A stretch of 64,000 nt of DNA from Eulemur rufifrons. Taxonomy: Eukaryota > Chordata > Mammalia > Primates > Lemuridae. The stretch's first letter is position 1. Every line of letters starts with the position of its first letter. The stretch is taken from contig NC_091012.1 of NCBI RefSeq assembly GCF_041146395.1, positions 17,102,193 through 17,166,192 on the forward strand. Reading direction: 5' to 3'. Positions 12,096 to 23,384 of this stretch are shown here, piece after piece. A program made the position numbers and the translations under genes. The notes beneath the pieces are model-generated. The model did no database searches. It had not been told where the DNA came from and saw only the letters and a program-made list of their open reading frames with translations.

Positions 12096-13052
12096 GTGTC
12101 AACATCCAGTAAGTGGTAGACTTTCAATTTATCTACTTCATCTGACCAGAAGACAAAGATAAGAGCCTTCATTTTTCAAAGCAAGCTATAAAAAGAAAGG
12201 GGAGCTTCCAGTGTAAATGTGATAGTTCATGCACATCAGTCAGTAAATTTCCAAAAGACATTTAATCATAAAGAAAAAAAACAATTAACTTTACTTTGGA
12301 TGAATCTGTCAGAGAGCACCTTAACCAAGTGAATGAAATTAACATCAACTGTAGTGGGACAAATTGGTATTAGGCACCATTGCACAGAGGATAAAAAAAT
12401 CACTGCTGGAATGGTAGTGCCCAAAAATATGTAACCATGAAGAATCATCTGTTTTATGCAAAGTTCAAGTTATAGATATTTTCCATGTTTTGTAATCTTT
12501 AATAATGTATGTAAATACTTCTCCATTTTGCAGAGCAAGTCTCCTATTTTTTATTTTTCCATAATTTTCTTGTTATCCTAGGCAATCAATGCTATCCTCT
12601 TTCTGCATTTTCCAAATGCTATTTCACATAGAGCTGATGAAAACATCCAGATCAAACCTTGAAAGTACATGTTCCCCTTCTTCACTCAAATACAAAGACC
12701 CTATCCCATCCCCAATAGGAATATCAGATATCCACACTATTGTAGGTTGAATTGTCACAATGGGAACATTTTTAATATTACATATCACACATTTATTATG
12801 AAACTTGTTTATTTTATTAAGAAGCTTGTGTGGAGAGAATGTAGAGCAGGTTTTATTATATAGGGAGGAAGGATTTTCCAGTGCTCCTTGACTATCATAA
12901 GAAGAAATGAAAAAAATGTAGTGGAAAAAAACTCATTAGGCATAAACATCAGAAGTAAAGAAATAAAGGTTTACAAGTTCTAAAAATTGAAGTTCTGCAT
13001 GACATTCCAGGAGGAACAGTGAACACAGCCCCCTAACCTGGGACACACTTAC
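12096..13052. other. No feature recognised (KRAB intron)
   Basis: AT-rich intronic sequence on the minus-strand gene model. No coding or repeat similarity recognised. Confidence 0.4.
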
Positions 13053-13089
13053 CTGAAAAACAGCCATTTCTCCTTCTCCTTCTCCTACT
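13053..13089 (-). CDS. Probable start-codon exon of the KRAB gene
   Basis: On the minus strand the sequence AAATTTCAG (acceptor ending at 13090) is followed by a 37-bp purine-rich exon with AGAAATGGCTG and the donor GTAAGTGTG after 13053. The ATG at 13067-13065 opens five codons, MAVFQ, and the last base joins in phase 0 to GAACTGGTG of the KRAB-A exon. KRAB genes typically put the initiator codon in such a short exon. The 5' UTR exon and promoter would lie at higher coordinates but were not identified. Confidence 0.7.
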
Positions 13090-13479
13090 CTGAAATTTCT
13101 TTTCAGGTGAGATTGTGTAGAACAATCAAAATTACATCTTGAGACTATTCCCTGAAAGGAGTCAGCACAATTTCTTCACCTTTTTACACAGCATCCACAA
13201 GCAGGAGGACCACAAAATGCAGAAAAGGCTACACACACTGGTTCTTAGTCACAGGAAATAGTCAGGTATGATGTCTCCTTATAGAGACTAAAATGTGAGG
13301 TTCTCCTGTCTTTCCCTTGGTGACCTACCCCTGCCACACATGCCAGGACTTTCTGCTACAGCAGTGGGAATCTGGACCACACTCATCTGCCCCTATGAAA
13401 CCCAAAGCAGCAGGCCCTGTGACTTCTCTCTGGAACAAAGTCTAAACTCAATCTCACGAATGTATTTGGGAGTTCTAAT

Positions 13480-13650
13480 GCTTGACCCTAGTATCAAATG
13501 AGAATTATTTGGGGCACAATTAAAACCACATGGATGTTCCCACCCAGCCCCATAGACAGGTGATGGTGTTTCTTTTAAGCTAGCCAGGTGATCCTAATTG
13601 AAAGGTTGGGCTGAGAGGCAATTACTTAAAAATTGTCTCTGAACCATCAA
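13480..13650. repeat. Possible second MER5/hAT-like remnant
   Basis: GAGAATTATTTGGGGCACAATTAAAACCACATGGATGTTCCCACCC and AGCCAGGTGATCCTAATTG resemble the '..TCACCTGGG..' and 'CCAGGTGATTCTAAT' blocks of MER5-like repeats. Assignment is by resemblance only. Confidence 0.4.
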
Positions 13651-13884
13651 TGTGAATAGAAATCATGTTGTATTGTGGGCCTCACTCTAAGAAAAGTGGT
13701 CTGCTGGTGTGGAAGGGGGACATTAATTGGCTTCTTTGTCAAGTCCCCTTTTAGTGCTGATGTTGCTCAACCTAGATCCATTATTAGGAGCACTCAGCTA
13801 GAGACAGCAAGCACAGCATACAGAATGTCTTATGCCCAACACTCATCACAACACAGATACTTATTTTACAAAGTGAAGACCAGC

Positions 13885-14000
13885 ATAATGCAATGTCTAC
13901 TGAGCATGTACTGTGTGCTCAGAACGATGGTATGCTGCACCATGAAGAAGCCTTTACATTGTGTGACTTAATCCTTAAAATACCAGAAAAGGTGAGTAAT
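13885..14000 (+). repeat. MIR-like ancient SINE remnant
   Basis: CTACTGAGCATGTACTGTGTGCTCAG then CTTTACATTGTGTGACTTAATCCTTAAAATACC matches the typical MIR core pattern (activity ended before primates). Confidence 0.5.
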
Positions 14001-15320
14001 AAGTGTCCAATAATTTCCACAAAAATTTAGTTGTGATGCCAGCTTTTCTATTCTTCTCCCACAACTATAATAGGACACTACACAAGACTTAGAAAATTCT
14101 TTAATCCCACCCTGAAAAGTCCTTTCAAAGTCAATTTACAAAGTCTATGTTGATCTCATACACTGCAGAAAATGTCTCCCTTGAGTTTTTTGTACATCCT
14201 TAATCCAAAGTCTGCCCCTGTCTTTTGAATTGCAGATTGAGGGCAGGTCTAGGTTGGATCAAATTTGCTGTGCATTCTCTGGTGTTACAGTGAGGTAAGG
14301 AAAACAGGAGGAAAGATTCCCTTATGGAACCTTCTCTAATGGATCCTGAAAAACCTCAGGCCTTAGATTCAGAATTCAGAGCTGCAGATTTAGCCCTCCA
14401 GAGAGGCATGAATTCAGTAGCACCCATGGCACATTCCCTAGCATTTGGGCAAGAGGACAAGGCAGAAGGGGGTTTTTTGGGTTCAAACCAGTGCACACTA
14501 TCTTGTTCTGGCTTGTGTCATGGCCCCATGGTCTCTGAATCCATTTCAGTTCTGAAGATGTCAGGTGCATTTAATGAAAGGCTAGTACTACTGATTATTA
14601 TCCTGTGAGAGTGTTTTCATAGGAATCTGGTCTAAGTATTCTCTTGATGAGACAGCAGACCCCAAACAGGCACAGAGAACTTACTGTGTGCAGATGAGGG
14701 GACAGTGAAGGTCTGTGCTGCACAGTTGCGAGTTTGTGACTGGAAGCTAAAGAAGGATCTAGTCTTCAAAGCACCTCCAGTGTAAATCCTGGGGGACACA
14801 TTTTATTTTCATGTTATATTTTTTTAATTCTGGAAAGTGTTCATGAAATATTTTTGAACATAATCTCCAACACAGAAAACCTCTCCACAAAGTTAGAAGA
14901 GAAATAAAAAAACCCTTTTATTACTGAATTAAACCATATGTGATGTACATAATGCCAATCCACTGAGAGATTTCAAAGACATACATAAAGTCATTACTTT
15001 ACATTACAAAGCAAATCCTACCTTTTACATACATGTTCTCTAGATAAATAATTAGTTTTGAAGTAAGAAGACTTGACAGCACAATTTGTCATACAGAGAA
15101 ATTTACTTGGTAATTAGTGAGACTCTCTTTTTTGCTAATTGGTTTTATTCAAATAAAAAACACACATCTCAAGTGTATGTAGGAGGAGATAATTTTGCAA
15201 CTTAAAGCTAGGTGCTCACTGTAGTTAGCATCTCATCTTCATGTGGAAATTGTGTGATAGGGCACTATCTTCCTTGATATTTCATTTCAAAGAGATGTAT
15301 TTCAGGTTCCAAAAAAGCAT
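14001..15320. other. No gene recognised
   Basis: Unique-looking, moderately AT-rich DNA. An open frame at 14324-14608 (94 codons) has no domain or codon pattern that I can support. Poly-pyrimidine and A-rich spots only. Confidence 0.4.
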
Positions 15321-15321
15321 T

Positions 15322-15395
15322 TTTTTTATTTCAGCCTATTATGGGGGCACAAATGTTTAGGTTATGTATATTTCCCTATACTATTTGCTCCAATG
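15322..15395 (-). repeat. Antisense L1 3' tip
   Basis: TTTTTTTTATTTCAGCCTATTATGGGGGCACAAATGTTTAGGTTATGTATA is the reverse complement of the L1 3' terminus (TATGTAACCT..TGTACCCCCATAATGAGCTGAAATAAAA). Only about 75 bp remain. Confidence 0.65.
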
Positions 15396-15424
15396 GCTGT
15401 ATTGAGAAAATAGATGTTTAAGAG

Positions 15425-15587
15425 TCAGAAGGGAGGAGGGTGATTGGGGTTGAGGGATCAAATATGATCTACTGGGTGCAATGTATATTACTTGAATGAA
15501 GGATACACTAAAAGTACTGAATTCAACACTACATAATTCATCCATTTATCAAAAAAAAACTGTTACCTGCTAAATTTATTGAAATAC
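15425..15587 (+). repeat. Older L1 3' UTR end
   Basis: GGGAGGAGGGTGATTGGG, CTACTGGGTGCAATGTATATTACT, and AAATTTATTGAAATACAAATAAA resemble the diverged 3' UTR and A-rich end of an older primate L1. It supplies the target site of the next insertion. Confidence 0.5.
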
Positions 15588-15602
15588 AAATAAATTACAC
15601 AG

Positions 15603-17349
15603 TTTTTATAATCACAGCCTTGTAGTATGGTTTGAAGTCTGGCAAATTAATACCTCCCATTTTGTTTTTGTTGCTTAAAATTGCTTTTGCTGAATGGGGT
15701 CTTCTCTGGTTCCATACAAAGTGTAAAATTATTTTTTCTATATCTGTGAAAAATGATGTTGGTAATTTAATAGGGATTGCATTGAATCTGTAGATAACTT
15801 TGGGCAGTATAGATATTTTAACAATGTTGATTCTACCAATCCATATTGGCACAAGTGCAGGGACACAGACCAGTGGAATAGAACAGAAAATCCAAATATA
15901 AAACTATCCTCATATAGCCATCTAATCTTTGACAAAGCAGACAAAAACATACTCTGGGGAAAAGATTCCTTATTTAAAAAATGGTGTTGGGAAAACTGGA
16001 TAGCCACATGTAGAAGACTAAAACAGGACACACAGCTTTCACCTCTCACAAAAATCAAATCACAGTGGATAACAGACTTAAATCTTAGGTCAGAAACTAT
16101 TAGAATTCTAGAAGAAACATAGGAAAGACTCTTACAGACATTGGCCTAGGCAAAGAATTTATGAAGAAGACCCCTAAGGCAATCACAGCAACAACAAAAA
16201 TAAATGGGACCTGATTAAATTAAAAAAGCTTCTGCACAGCCAAAGAAACAGTCACGAGAGTAAACAGACAACCTACAGAATGGGGAAAAAATTTCGCATA
16301 CTACACATCAGATAAAGGACTGATAACAAGAATCTATTTAGAACTCAGGAAAATCAGTAAGAAAAAAATTGAACAACCCTATCAAAAAGTGGGCAAAGGA
16401 CATGAATAGAAATTTTTCAAAGAAGATATAAAAATGGCTAACAAACATATGAAAAAATGTTCAACATCTCTAATCATCAGGGAAATTCAAATCAAAACCA
16501 CAATGAGATATCACTTCAGTGAGAATGGCCTTTATCAAAAAGTCCCAAAACTATACATGTTGGCATGGGTGTGGAGAGATAGGTACACTCATACACTGCT
16601 GGTGGGACTGTAAACTAGTGCAGCCCCTGTGGAAGGCAATGTGGAGATACCTTAAACAGATTCAAGTAGACCTACCATTCGATCCAGCAATCCCATTATT
16701 GGGCATCTACCCAGAAGAACAAAAGTCATTCTATAAAAAAGACACCTGCACCCGAATATTTATAGCGGCACAATTCACAATTGCAAAGATGTGGAAACAA
16801 CCCAAATGCCCATCAATTCATGACTGGATTAGCAAAATGTGGTATATGTATACCATGGAATATTACTCAGCTATTAGAAATAATGGTGATATGGCATGTC
16901 TTTGGTTCTCTTGGAGAGAGTTGGAACCCATTCTATTAAGTGAAGTATCCCAAGAATGGAAAAATAAGCACCACATGTACTCACCGGCACACTGGTGTCC
17001 CTGATCATCACCTAAGTGCACATTTGGGAATGACACCAATTGGGTATCGAACAGAGGTGGGGGCTGGGGGGAAGGGATGGTTGTATATGTACTTGATGAG
17101 GGTGATGCGCACTGCCTGGGGAATGGACACGCTTGAAGTTCTGACTGGGGGGGATGGGGTGGGGGGAGGGGATGGGTGCATACCTACAGGTTGAGTGTGA
17201 TGTGTGCTGTCTAGGGAATGGACACGCTTGAAGCTCAGACTCGGGGGGATGGGGGGCATGGTCAATATATGTAACCTGAACTTTTGTACCCCCATAATGA
17301 GCTGAAATAAAAATAAATAAAAATTCATCATAGATAACAAAATAAAAAA
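15603..17349 (+). mobile_element. 5'-truncated L1 with inverted 5' segment (twin-priming structure)
   Basis: 15603-15845 is L1 ORF2 in antisense. Read on the minus strand it runs from [11 protein letters not shown] to YYKAVIIKT. At about 15846 the sequence switches to plus-strand L1 starting TATTGGCACAAGTGCAGGG, the codons that directly follow that antisense segment in an intact element, with about six bases missing. The sense part continues through the ORF2 C-terminus (open 16519-17004, with [18 protein letters not shown]), a two-module 3' UTR and an A-rich tail. An imperfect target-site duplication, AAATAAATTA[C/G]ACAG, flanks it at 15588-15602 and 17350-17364. Confidence 0.88.
16519..17004 (+). 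pseudogene. L1 ORF2 C-terminal fragment
   Basis: The last 160 or so codons of ORF2 remain open in this truncated copy, including the Cys/His motif and the terminal KNKHHMYSP. The start shown is only the first ATG of the open stretch, not a natural start. A frameshift near 16120-16205 separates it from upstream codons. Confidence 0.85.
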
Positions 17350-17364
17350 AAATAAATTAGACAG

Positions 17365-17610
17365 TCCTAATGTATACTCACAGCAACAATATAGAAGTGT
17401 TTCCTTTTCTCCACATCCTCACTGGCACTTAGTATTCATCATATTCAGAATAGGCATTCTCACAGGTGTGAGTTAATAGCTCATTGTGGTTATAATTTGC
17501 ATTTCCCTGTTGATAACATAGGTTGAGAATTTGTCATATACCTGTTGAACATTCATTTCTCTCTTTTGAGAAATGTTAATTAGCTTTAACATATCTTTCC
17601 ACAAAGTATA
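17365..17610 (-). repeat. Antisense older L1 ORF2 3' fragment
   Basis: CTCCACATCCTCACTGGCACTTAG, TTCTCACAGGTGTGAGTTAATAGCTCATTGTGG and ATTTGCATTTCCCTG are the reverse complement of the L1 ORF2 3' region (AGATATCACCTCACAC.., GCCAGTGAGGATGTGGAG). The degree of change marks it as old. 17611-18000 is AT-rich with nothing recognised. Confidence 0.65.
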
Positions 17611-18001
17611 CATAAAGTCAACACATTGTGTCCTACATATACATATACCATTATTTATCAATGAAAAACAAAAATATAGCAAAATAAATAACAATGCCAA
17701 ATAAGATGATTGCATAGGAGTAAGGAAAGTGTATTTGATCAAGTACACATATAAAACACATTCCCAATATATTATATTTGAGTACAAATACACAAATGAA
17801 TTAAAGGAAGAAAATGACCAATTTACATAGCAACTTTCAACACAGGATTCTTTCTTTTTGTCTCTTCTTTGTTCCTCAAACTATCTTTCTCTATACTTAA
17901 ATGCATATGAATATGTCTCTCTACATATGGTAAATCCCACCATTTCAATGTATATGCTTTCATTGTTTTAGATTTGGATTTTCATTGGAAACTTAAAAAT
18001 G

Positions 18002-18922
18002 TCATATTCTCGATTTTCTGAGAACTCCCCTGAGGGATCCAAAGACATCCTTGTTTCTCAGACTGTAGGTGAGAGGGTTGAGCATTTGTGTTAGGATCCT
18101 GTAGAACACAGAGACCACCTCTCCTGGACAGGGGAGTGAGATTTTGGTAGAAGGTACTTGGTAATGGCAGCCACATAGAATAGAGACACCAAGGGCATGT
18201 GAGAGGAGTAAGTGGCCAAGGTTCCCATGTGCCCCAGTCTTGAGGCTGTCATCAGTAGAGTGCACAGTATACATTCCGTAGGAGGCTGTAATGGCTAAGA
18301 TAGGAGAGAGAAGAAAAATAACACCACTGACAAAAAGACCCTTTTGATAGAGGGAATTGTCAGCACAACTAGTTTCAAAACAGCTCGGAACTCAGAAACG
18401 AAATGACAGCTTTCCCTGGAGGTGAAGTAACAAAAAGTCAGAGTGTAGAGCACATGGATCAAGGCATTGAGCACTGCGCTCAACCAAGATGCAAGCACCA
18501 GACACACATAGAGATCATGGGGAATGTGGATGAGGCAATGCAATGGGTGACAGATGGCCACGTAGAGGTCCTAAGCCAGGATGGCCAACATCAGACACTT
18601 TCCTGCCAACAGGGTCATGAAGAGGAATAGCTGAATGCCATAGTCAGTGAAAGAGATGTGATTATTCCTAGAGAGAAAGTTGAGGGCCATCTGGGAGCGA
18701 ACAATGGAAATCTAAAACAAGTACATCAGAGATGGCTGGATGAGAAAAAAAAATGAGGCAGTGGAGAAGTGGGTAGGTCTGAATGAGGAGGACGACCATG
18801 GTGTTGCCAAAAAGGACCAGAAGCTCCAGCATGGTGAGAACAAAGAGAAGCCAGGGAGCCTGGGGGCCGTGAAACAGGTCCAAGAGGATGAAATCAGCCC
18901 TGAATTCTGGTTGTTTGGCCAT
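18002..18922 (-). pseudogene. Olfactory receptor pseudogene (OR2-like), full length but disrupted
   Basis: On the minus strand a seven-pass receptor of about 307 codons, the normal OR length, can be followed through three frames. The N-terminus is MAKQPEFRADFILLDLF with TM1 FGNTMVVLLI. TM2 follows, then MALNFLSRNNHISF (18690-18640 region). The DRY motif region reads LA-stop-DLYVAICHPLHC, so the conserved Arg is Leu and a stop precedes it. The extracellular loop has CHFVSEFRAVLKL, and TM7 is intact as ILTQMLNPLTYSLRNKDV (about 18095-18040). At least two frameshifts (near 18700 and near 18290) and the stop make it non-functional. Class II, OR2-like by motif; the exact subfamily is not assigned. 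Confidence 0.88.
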
Positions 18923-19685
18923 GGCATTCTCTCATTCCTTATTTGTTAAATTTGGAGACAGTTTCAAAAAGCATTACATTCACCATCTGTACATAATTAC
19001 ACCAAATTAAATCACAAACCACTTTCCAGCACCTCAAATTCATTTTGCCCTGCTCTTCATCTTTTAGTTTCAGTAAATAAATTCATTTGCCTTTCACCAG
19101 AATTTACTAAGGAATCTTCAGAGAGTTCTAGAATATGACACTTGACACATTGGAAGAGAGAGCATAATCACTGTTTAATTTGAACATGTACTTTTGACAT
19201 ATTTTTTCCTTTATTAAAGTTCTAGAAATTGAAATCGTCTCACAATCACAGTAAACATCCTTTTTGGTTAGTAGTCCCTAAACTTAGATAAATGCATTAA
19301 TTAATTATATGGATTAATTCCTGTGTGTTTACTCAGTTTATCAATAAATTATATGAAGCAAGTGTGGAAAAAGTTAACTAAAAATCTAGAATCAGAATAA
19401 GGGCACATCAGTCATCAGTTAAATACCTCATATATAGTCCAATTACCTCCAGAATTCTGACATGTTTCAAAATGAAAAAAAAAAAAAAACTATTATCTTC
19501 TAAGGATACATTACAAAAACATGAGAAGAAATATCTTGAAACTTCTTATATTGTGCTATAAAGCATACCATAACATTTATAAAAGTAGATATCACACTAT
19601 GTTTTGACTATAATGGAATCAAAGTAGAAATCAACAACATAAAGATAGAGAAAGAATCCCCAAATATTAAGGAATAAACAACACT
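18923..19685. other. No feature recognised
   Basis: AT-rich sequence upstream of the OR relic. No splice, repeat or coding pattern recognised. Confidence 0.4.
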
Positions 19686-20600
19686 TTTCCCCAATATTAT
19701 TGAGGCATAATTTAGAAGTAAAATCATATGTATTTCACTTATACAACTTGATAATTTGATGTACATAGACATTGTGAAATATTCACCCAAATATACCTGA
19801 TTAACACATCAATCACTTACATTGATACAATATTTTTGTTCTTATGACATTTACGATTTTTCTTCTTAGCAACTGATAAGCATACAATACAATATTGCTA
19901 TCTATACACATTTTGTTGTTTAGAACTTAACTTACATAACTGAAACTTTGTATCAGTTCACTAACATCTCATTTCACCCTTTCTCCAGCTCGTAGAAGCC
20001 ACAAGTCTACCATCTGTTTCTACATGTTTGACATTTTATATTTCCACATATAAGTGAGATCAGGCAGTATTTATCTTCCTGTGTCTGGCTTATTTAATTT
20101 ACCATAATGTCTTCTAGGTTAATCTACATTGTCACAAATGGAAGATTTTCCTTCTTTTTGAGGCTGAATATCTCATTGTATATCTGTACCACATTTTCTC
20201 TATCCATTCCTCCGTCAATCCACATATAGGTTATTTCATATCTTGACTATTTTGAAAAATGGTATAAAGAAATGGGACTGCAGATATTCCCTTGTCATAC
20301 TGATTTCATTTCTTTCTGATATGTACCCAAAAGTAGGAATCCTGTATCATAGAGTAGTCCAATTTTTAATTTTTTGAGAAACCTGCATAGTGATTTCATA
20401 GTGGCTATACCATTTGCCTTTCCACCAACATTGTTTAAGGGTTCTCTTTTCTCCATATACTTCCCAACTTATATTATATTTCTTCTTTCTGATAACAGTC
20501 ATTCCAATGTGTGTGAGATAATAACCCATTGTGGCTCAGTTTGCATTTTCTTGATAATTAGTGAAATTGAGCATCTTTTTGTGTACCTGTCAACACAATC
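19686..20600 (-). repeat. Antisense older L1: 3' UTR then ORF2 C-terminal region
   Basis: The order TTATTGAGGCATAATTTAGAAG, CAACTTGATAATTTGATGTACATAGACATTG, CATATAAGTGAGATCAGGCAGTATTTATC, GAATATCTCATTGTATATCTGTACCACATTTTC and GTGTGTGAGATAATAACCCATTGTGG follows an old (L1M-type) element read from its 3' end. It is heavily mutated. Confidence 0.7.
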
Positions 20601-21420
20601 CTCAAAAATTCATGGACCAAAGCAGAAATCTCAAGAGGGATCTTTAAAAAAATTGAGCTAAATATTCACACCGATTATCTAATTTTGTAGTAACACAGAG
20701 AAAGAAGAAGGGATGGAAATTTATAGCATTAAATTCATCTGTTTGTAAAGAAAATCTGAAATCAATAAACTGATTTTCCACCTTAGGAAAATAGAGGAAG
20801 TAGAACAATTTAAGTATAAAGCAAGTAGAAGAAAAGTTATATTTAAATAAAAAAAAAAGAAATCAGCCAGGCATAGTGCCTCATTCCTGTATTACTACCA
20901 CTCTGGAAGGCCAGGACAGCTGGATGGCTTGAGCTCAGGTGTTTGAGACCAGGCTGAGAAAGAGCAAAACACCATCTCTATTAAAATAGAAAAATCAGCC
21001 AGTGGTATGCACTTGTAGTCCCAGCTACTTGGGAGGTTGAAGTAAGAGAATTGCTTGAGCCCAGGAGTTTGAGGTTGTAGTGAGCTGGGATGATAGCACT
21101 GCACTCTACCCAGGGTACCAGAGTTAGTCATTAAAAAAAAAATACAAATCAATGACATTGAAAACATGAAAGCATTTGAAAAAATCTGAAAAATAAAAAC
21201 TGGTTATTTGGAAAGATCAATAAATTCATACAACTTTAGCCAAGCTATCCCCTGAACAATGAGAGACATCACAAATTATCACATTGAGATTAAAAGGATA
21301 ATAAAGAACACTACAAATGAATCTAGGGCCATGAATTTAATATCTTAGAGGAAACTGGCAAATTTCTTGAAAGACATACTAGGTGAATCCATATTTACAA
21401 TTGTTATCTCATCTTGATGA
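20601..21420 (+). repeat. Older L1 ORF2 remnant, split by an Alu
   Basis: Plus-strand ORF2 landmarks flank the Alu: ATGGACCAAAGCAGAAATCTCAAG and GGAAATTTATAGCATTAAATTC before it, and TGGTTATTTGGAAAGATCAATAAATTC, CATTGAGATTAAAAGGATAATAAAGAA and CAAATTTCTTGAAAGACATA after it. The element order continues across the Alu, so the Alu inserted into it. Confidence 0.65.
20864..21143 (+). mobile_element. Dimeric Alu SINE inserted in an old L1
   Basis: The left monomer starts CAGCCAGGCATAGTGCC and holds GAGCTCAGGTGTTTGAGACC. The linker ATTAAAATAGAAAAATCAGCC joins the right monomer, with CTTGTAGTCCCAGCTACTTGGGAGG and AGGAGTTTGAGG, ending in an A-run at about 21134-21143. Better preserved than the Alu at 10.2 kb. 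The linker form resembles strepsirrhine Alus. Confidence 0.9.
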
Positions 21421-21544
21421 GTTGACCCCTTTGTCTTTACTGTATAGAATGCCTGCATCCTCCTCTTCCTCCTCTTGATCTTCCTCCTTATCATTATTTT
21501 TTCTTTTTCTTCTTCAAAATCATTCATAATGAGTGTCAGACTGC

Positions 21545-22585
21545 CTCAGTGATTCTCAAAATTTATATATTGCTTTCCTATGTATGCTAAAACAAATTGC
21601 CACAATGTCAGGATTTAAAACACAGAAATTTGTTTTCTCATGGGTCTGGCATCAGAAGTGCACAACTAGTATCTCAAGGTTGAAATAAAGGTGTCAGCGT
21701 GGCTGTGCTCCCTCCAGAAGATCTAGAGAAGAATCAGGTCTTACCTGTTCCTGCACTGATGACTGTCAGAGTCCCTCTCCTTTTGCCTGCATCACTCCAA
21801 TCTCTGCCTCTGTGGTCACATCACCTTCTCTTTTGTCTAACTCAAAATTTCCTTTACATTTTCAGGAGTAAAGGACATGCCATCCAAAAAATATGCCAAA
21901 TTGGCATAATGATTATTTTGAGATGAAAATATGGAGAAATTGTTGTTTTGGAAAGGGCTATCAGTTTAACACTTCCTTCATGCCGCAAGTCAAAAAGTGG
22001 TACCATCCATATAACACCCTGAGAAAATAGCTCTTATCATCAGAGACTGGGACTTGAGGGCAGCAATAAACCTGAAAAAATATCCTTAATGAAGTAACCA
22101 TTGTCTTCTACTGTTTTTACACCCTCACATACATCTCCTAGTGACTCACCTAGAAATGTATTTTCCCTTGCCAGAGTTTCTTTGCCCTGTCATTTCTTCT
22201 CAAATTTATCATTCTTTGTCTAAAAAGAATAAAAGGATCTTGCTTTGGCCACTTCCTCCAAGAACATTTTCTTGTGAAGATCCCCATGTATGTGCAAAAC
22301 TAATAACATTTATATGATTTTCTCTTGTTAATCTGCCTGGTATCAATTTAGTTTCCAGAATCAGCCAAACAACCCACATAAGAGATAGTGGGGGAGAGCT
22401 GGGAGTGATTTCTGACATAACTAAACATCCCTCTTGTAACGCAAGAGGTAATGGTATTTAGGGACCGTGCCCATAATCCATGGTAATCTCACCTCAAGAT
22501 CTTTAATTTAATAACATCTTCAAAGACTTTACTCTATAAGGTAAGTGTCACAGGGTTCAGAAATTAGGACTTGCTATTTTCAGAA
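21545..22585 (+). repeat. Ancient interspersed repeat pieces (family not named)
   Basis: 21560-21860 has AAAACAAATTGCCACAATG, TTAAAACACAGAAATTTG, AGGTGTCAGCGTGGCTGTGCTCCCTCCAGAAG, and 22450-22580 has ATGGTAATCTCACCTCAAGATC, TTAATAACATCTTCAAAGAC and CACAGGGTTCAG. The same ordered blocks appear at 52695-53190 (CAAATTGTCACACACTTAG, AAGGTGTCAGCAGGATGAGG, ATAACCCTGTGTAATCTCC). This is a common mammalian repeat that I recognise by pattern but will not name. 21880-22440 between the pieces shows nothing clear. 21440-21520 is pyrimidine-rich. Confidence 0.5.
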
Positions 22586-22819
22586 ACCATTTCTCAGCCT
22601 ATGATGGTTCACATCTGCTTCAGAGAAAGACCACATTCCTTGTTTCAGTCTTAGATTTTTCAGTGAAGGTCGGTTATTCAGTAAGTTTTCAGTCAGTATT
22701 TGTTAAAATGTTTTCTGCACTGCACTATTTTCTCACCATCAGAGTTTAACGCATAAAAATTATCTTATTATTGTTCCAGAAGACCCTCCACAGGACCTTA
22801 AAGCTTTTTTCCTTAGTTT

Positions 22820-23370
22820 TTGCATGTTTTAATTTTCTTTTTAGATTGGATGGTTACTATTGATCTATCTTTTTTAATGGATGTATCACATTTTATTGAT
22901 TTGCTCATAAGTCAATGGACATTTGGCTCATTTTCAATTTTTGGCTGTTAAGAACAATGCTGCTATGAACATTGGTGTACAAGTTTTGGATATTTATTCT
23001 TTTTCATATACCTAGAAGTGCAATTGCTACATCATATGATAACTGAACATTAAACCTTTTGGTGAACACCACACTGTCTTCCAATGGAGCTACACCAACT
23101 TACATTCCCATCAGAAATGCATAAGGGCTCTAGTTTCTCCACAACCTCTCCACCACTGGTTATAGTTCATCTATTTCATTTTAGCCCATTTGTCTTCGGC
23201 ATCAGTTAATCTTTCTTGTGCCAGTTGAAAACTACTGTCGAGGTGCTACAGTATTTTTTTAATTTTAGATTATTATATTTCTAAACTCCAGGATTTCTAT
23301 TTGGTTATTTTTGATAAATTCATTTTCTTGACATTTTCTCTTTGGGGAAATGTTCTCAAATGTTCCTTTA
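22820..23370 (-). repeat. Antisense older L1 ORF2 3' fragment
   Basis: TTGGCTGTTAAGAACAATGCTGCTATGAACATTGGTGTAC, CTAGAAGTGCAATTGCTACATCATATG and CTACACCAACTTACATTCCCATC are the reverse complement of the L1 ORF2 C-terminal region in a diverged form. Confidence 0.65.
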
Positions 23371-23384
23371 CCTTTTAGACTCAA

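Noticed and set aside
13295..13971. Open frames of 68 and 98 codons near the KRAB start exon as further exons
   Set aside because: No splice consensus in phase and no KRAB-gene 5' similarity; part overlaps a MER5-like and a MIR-like repeat.
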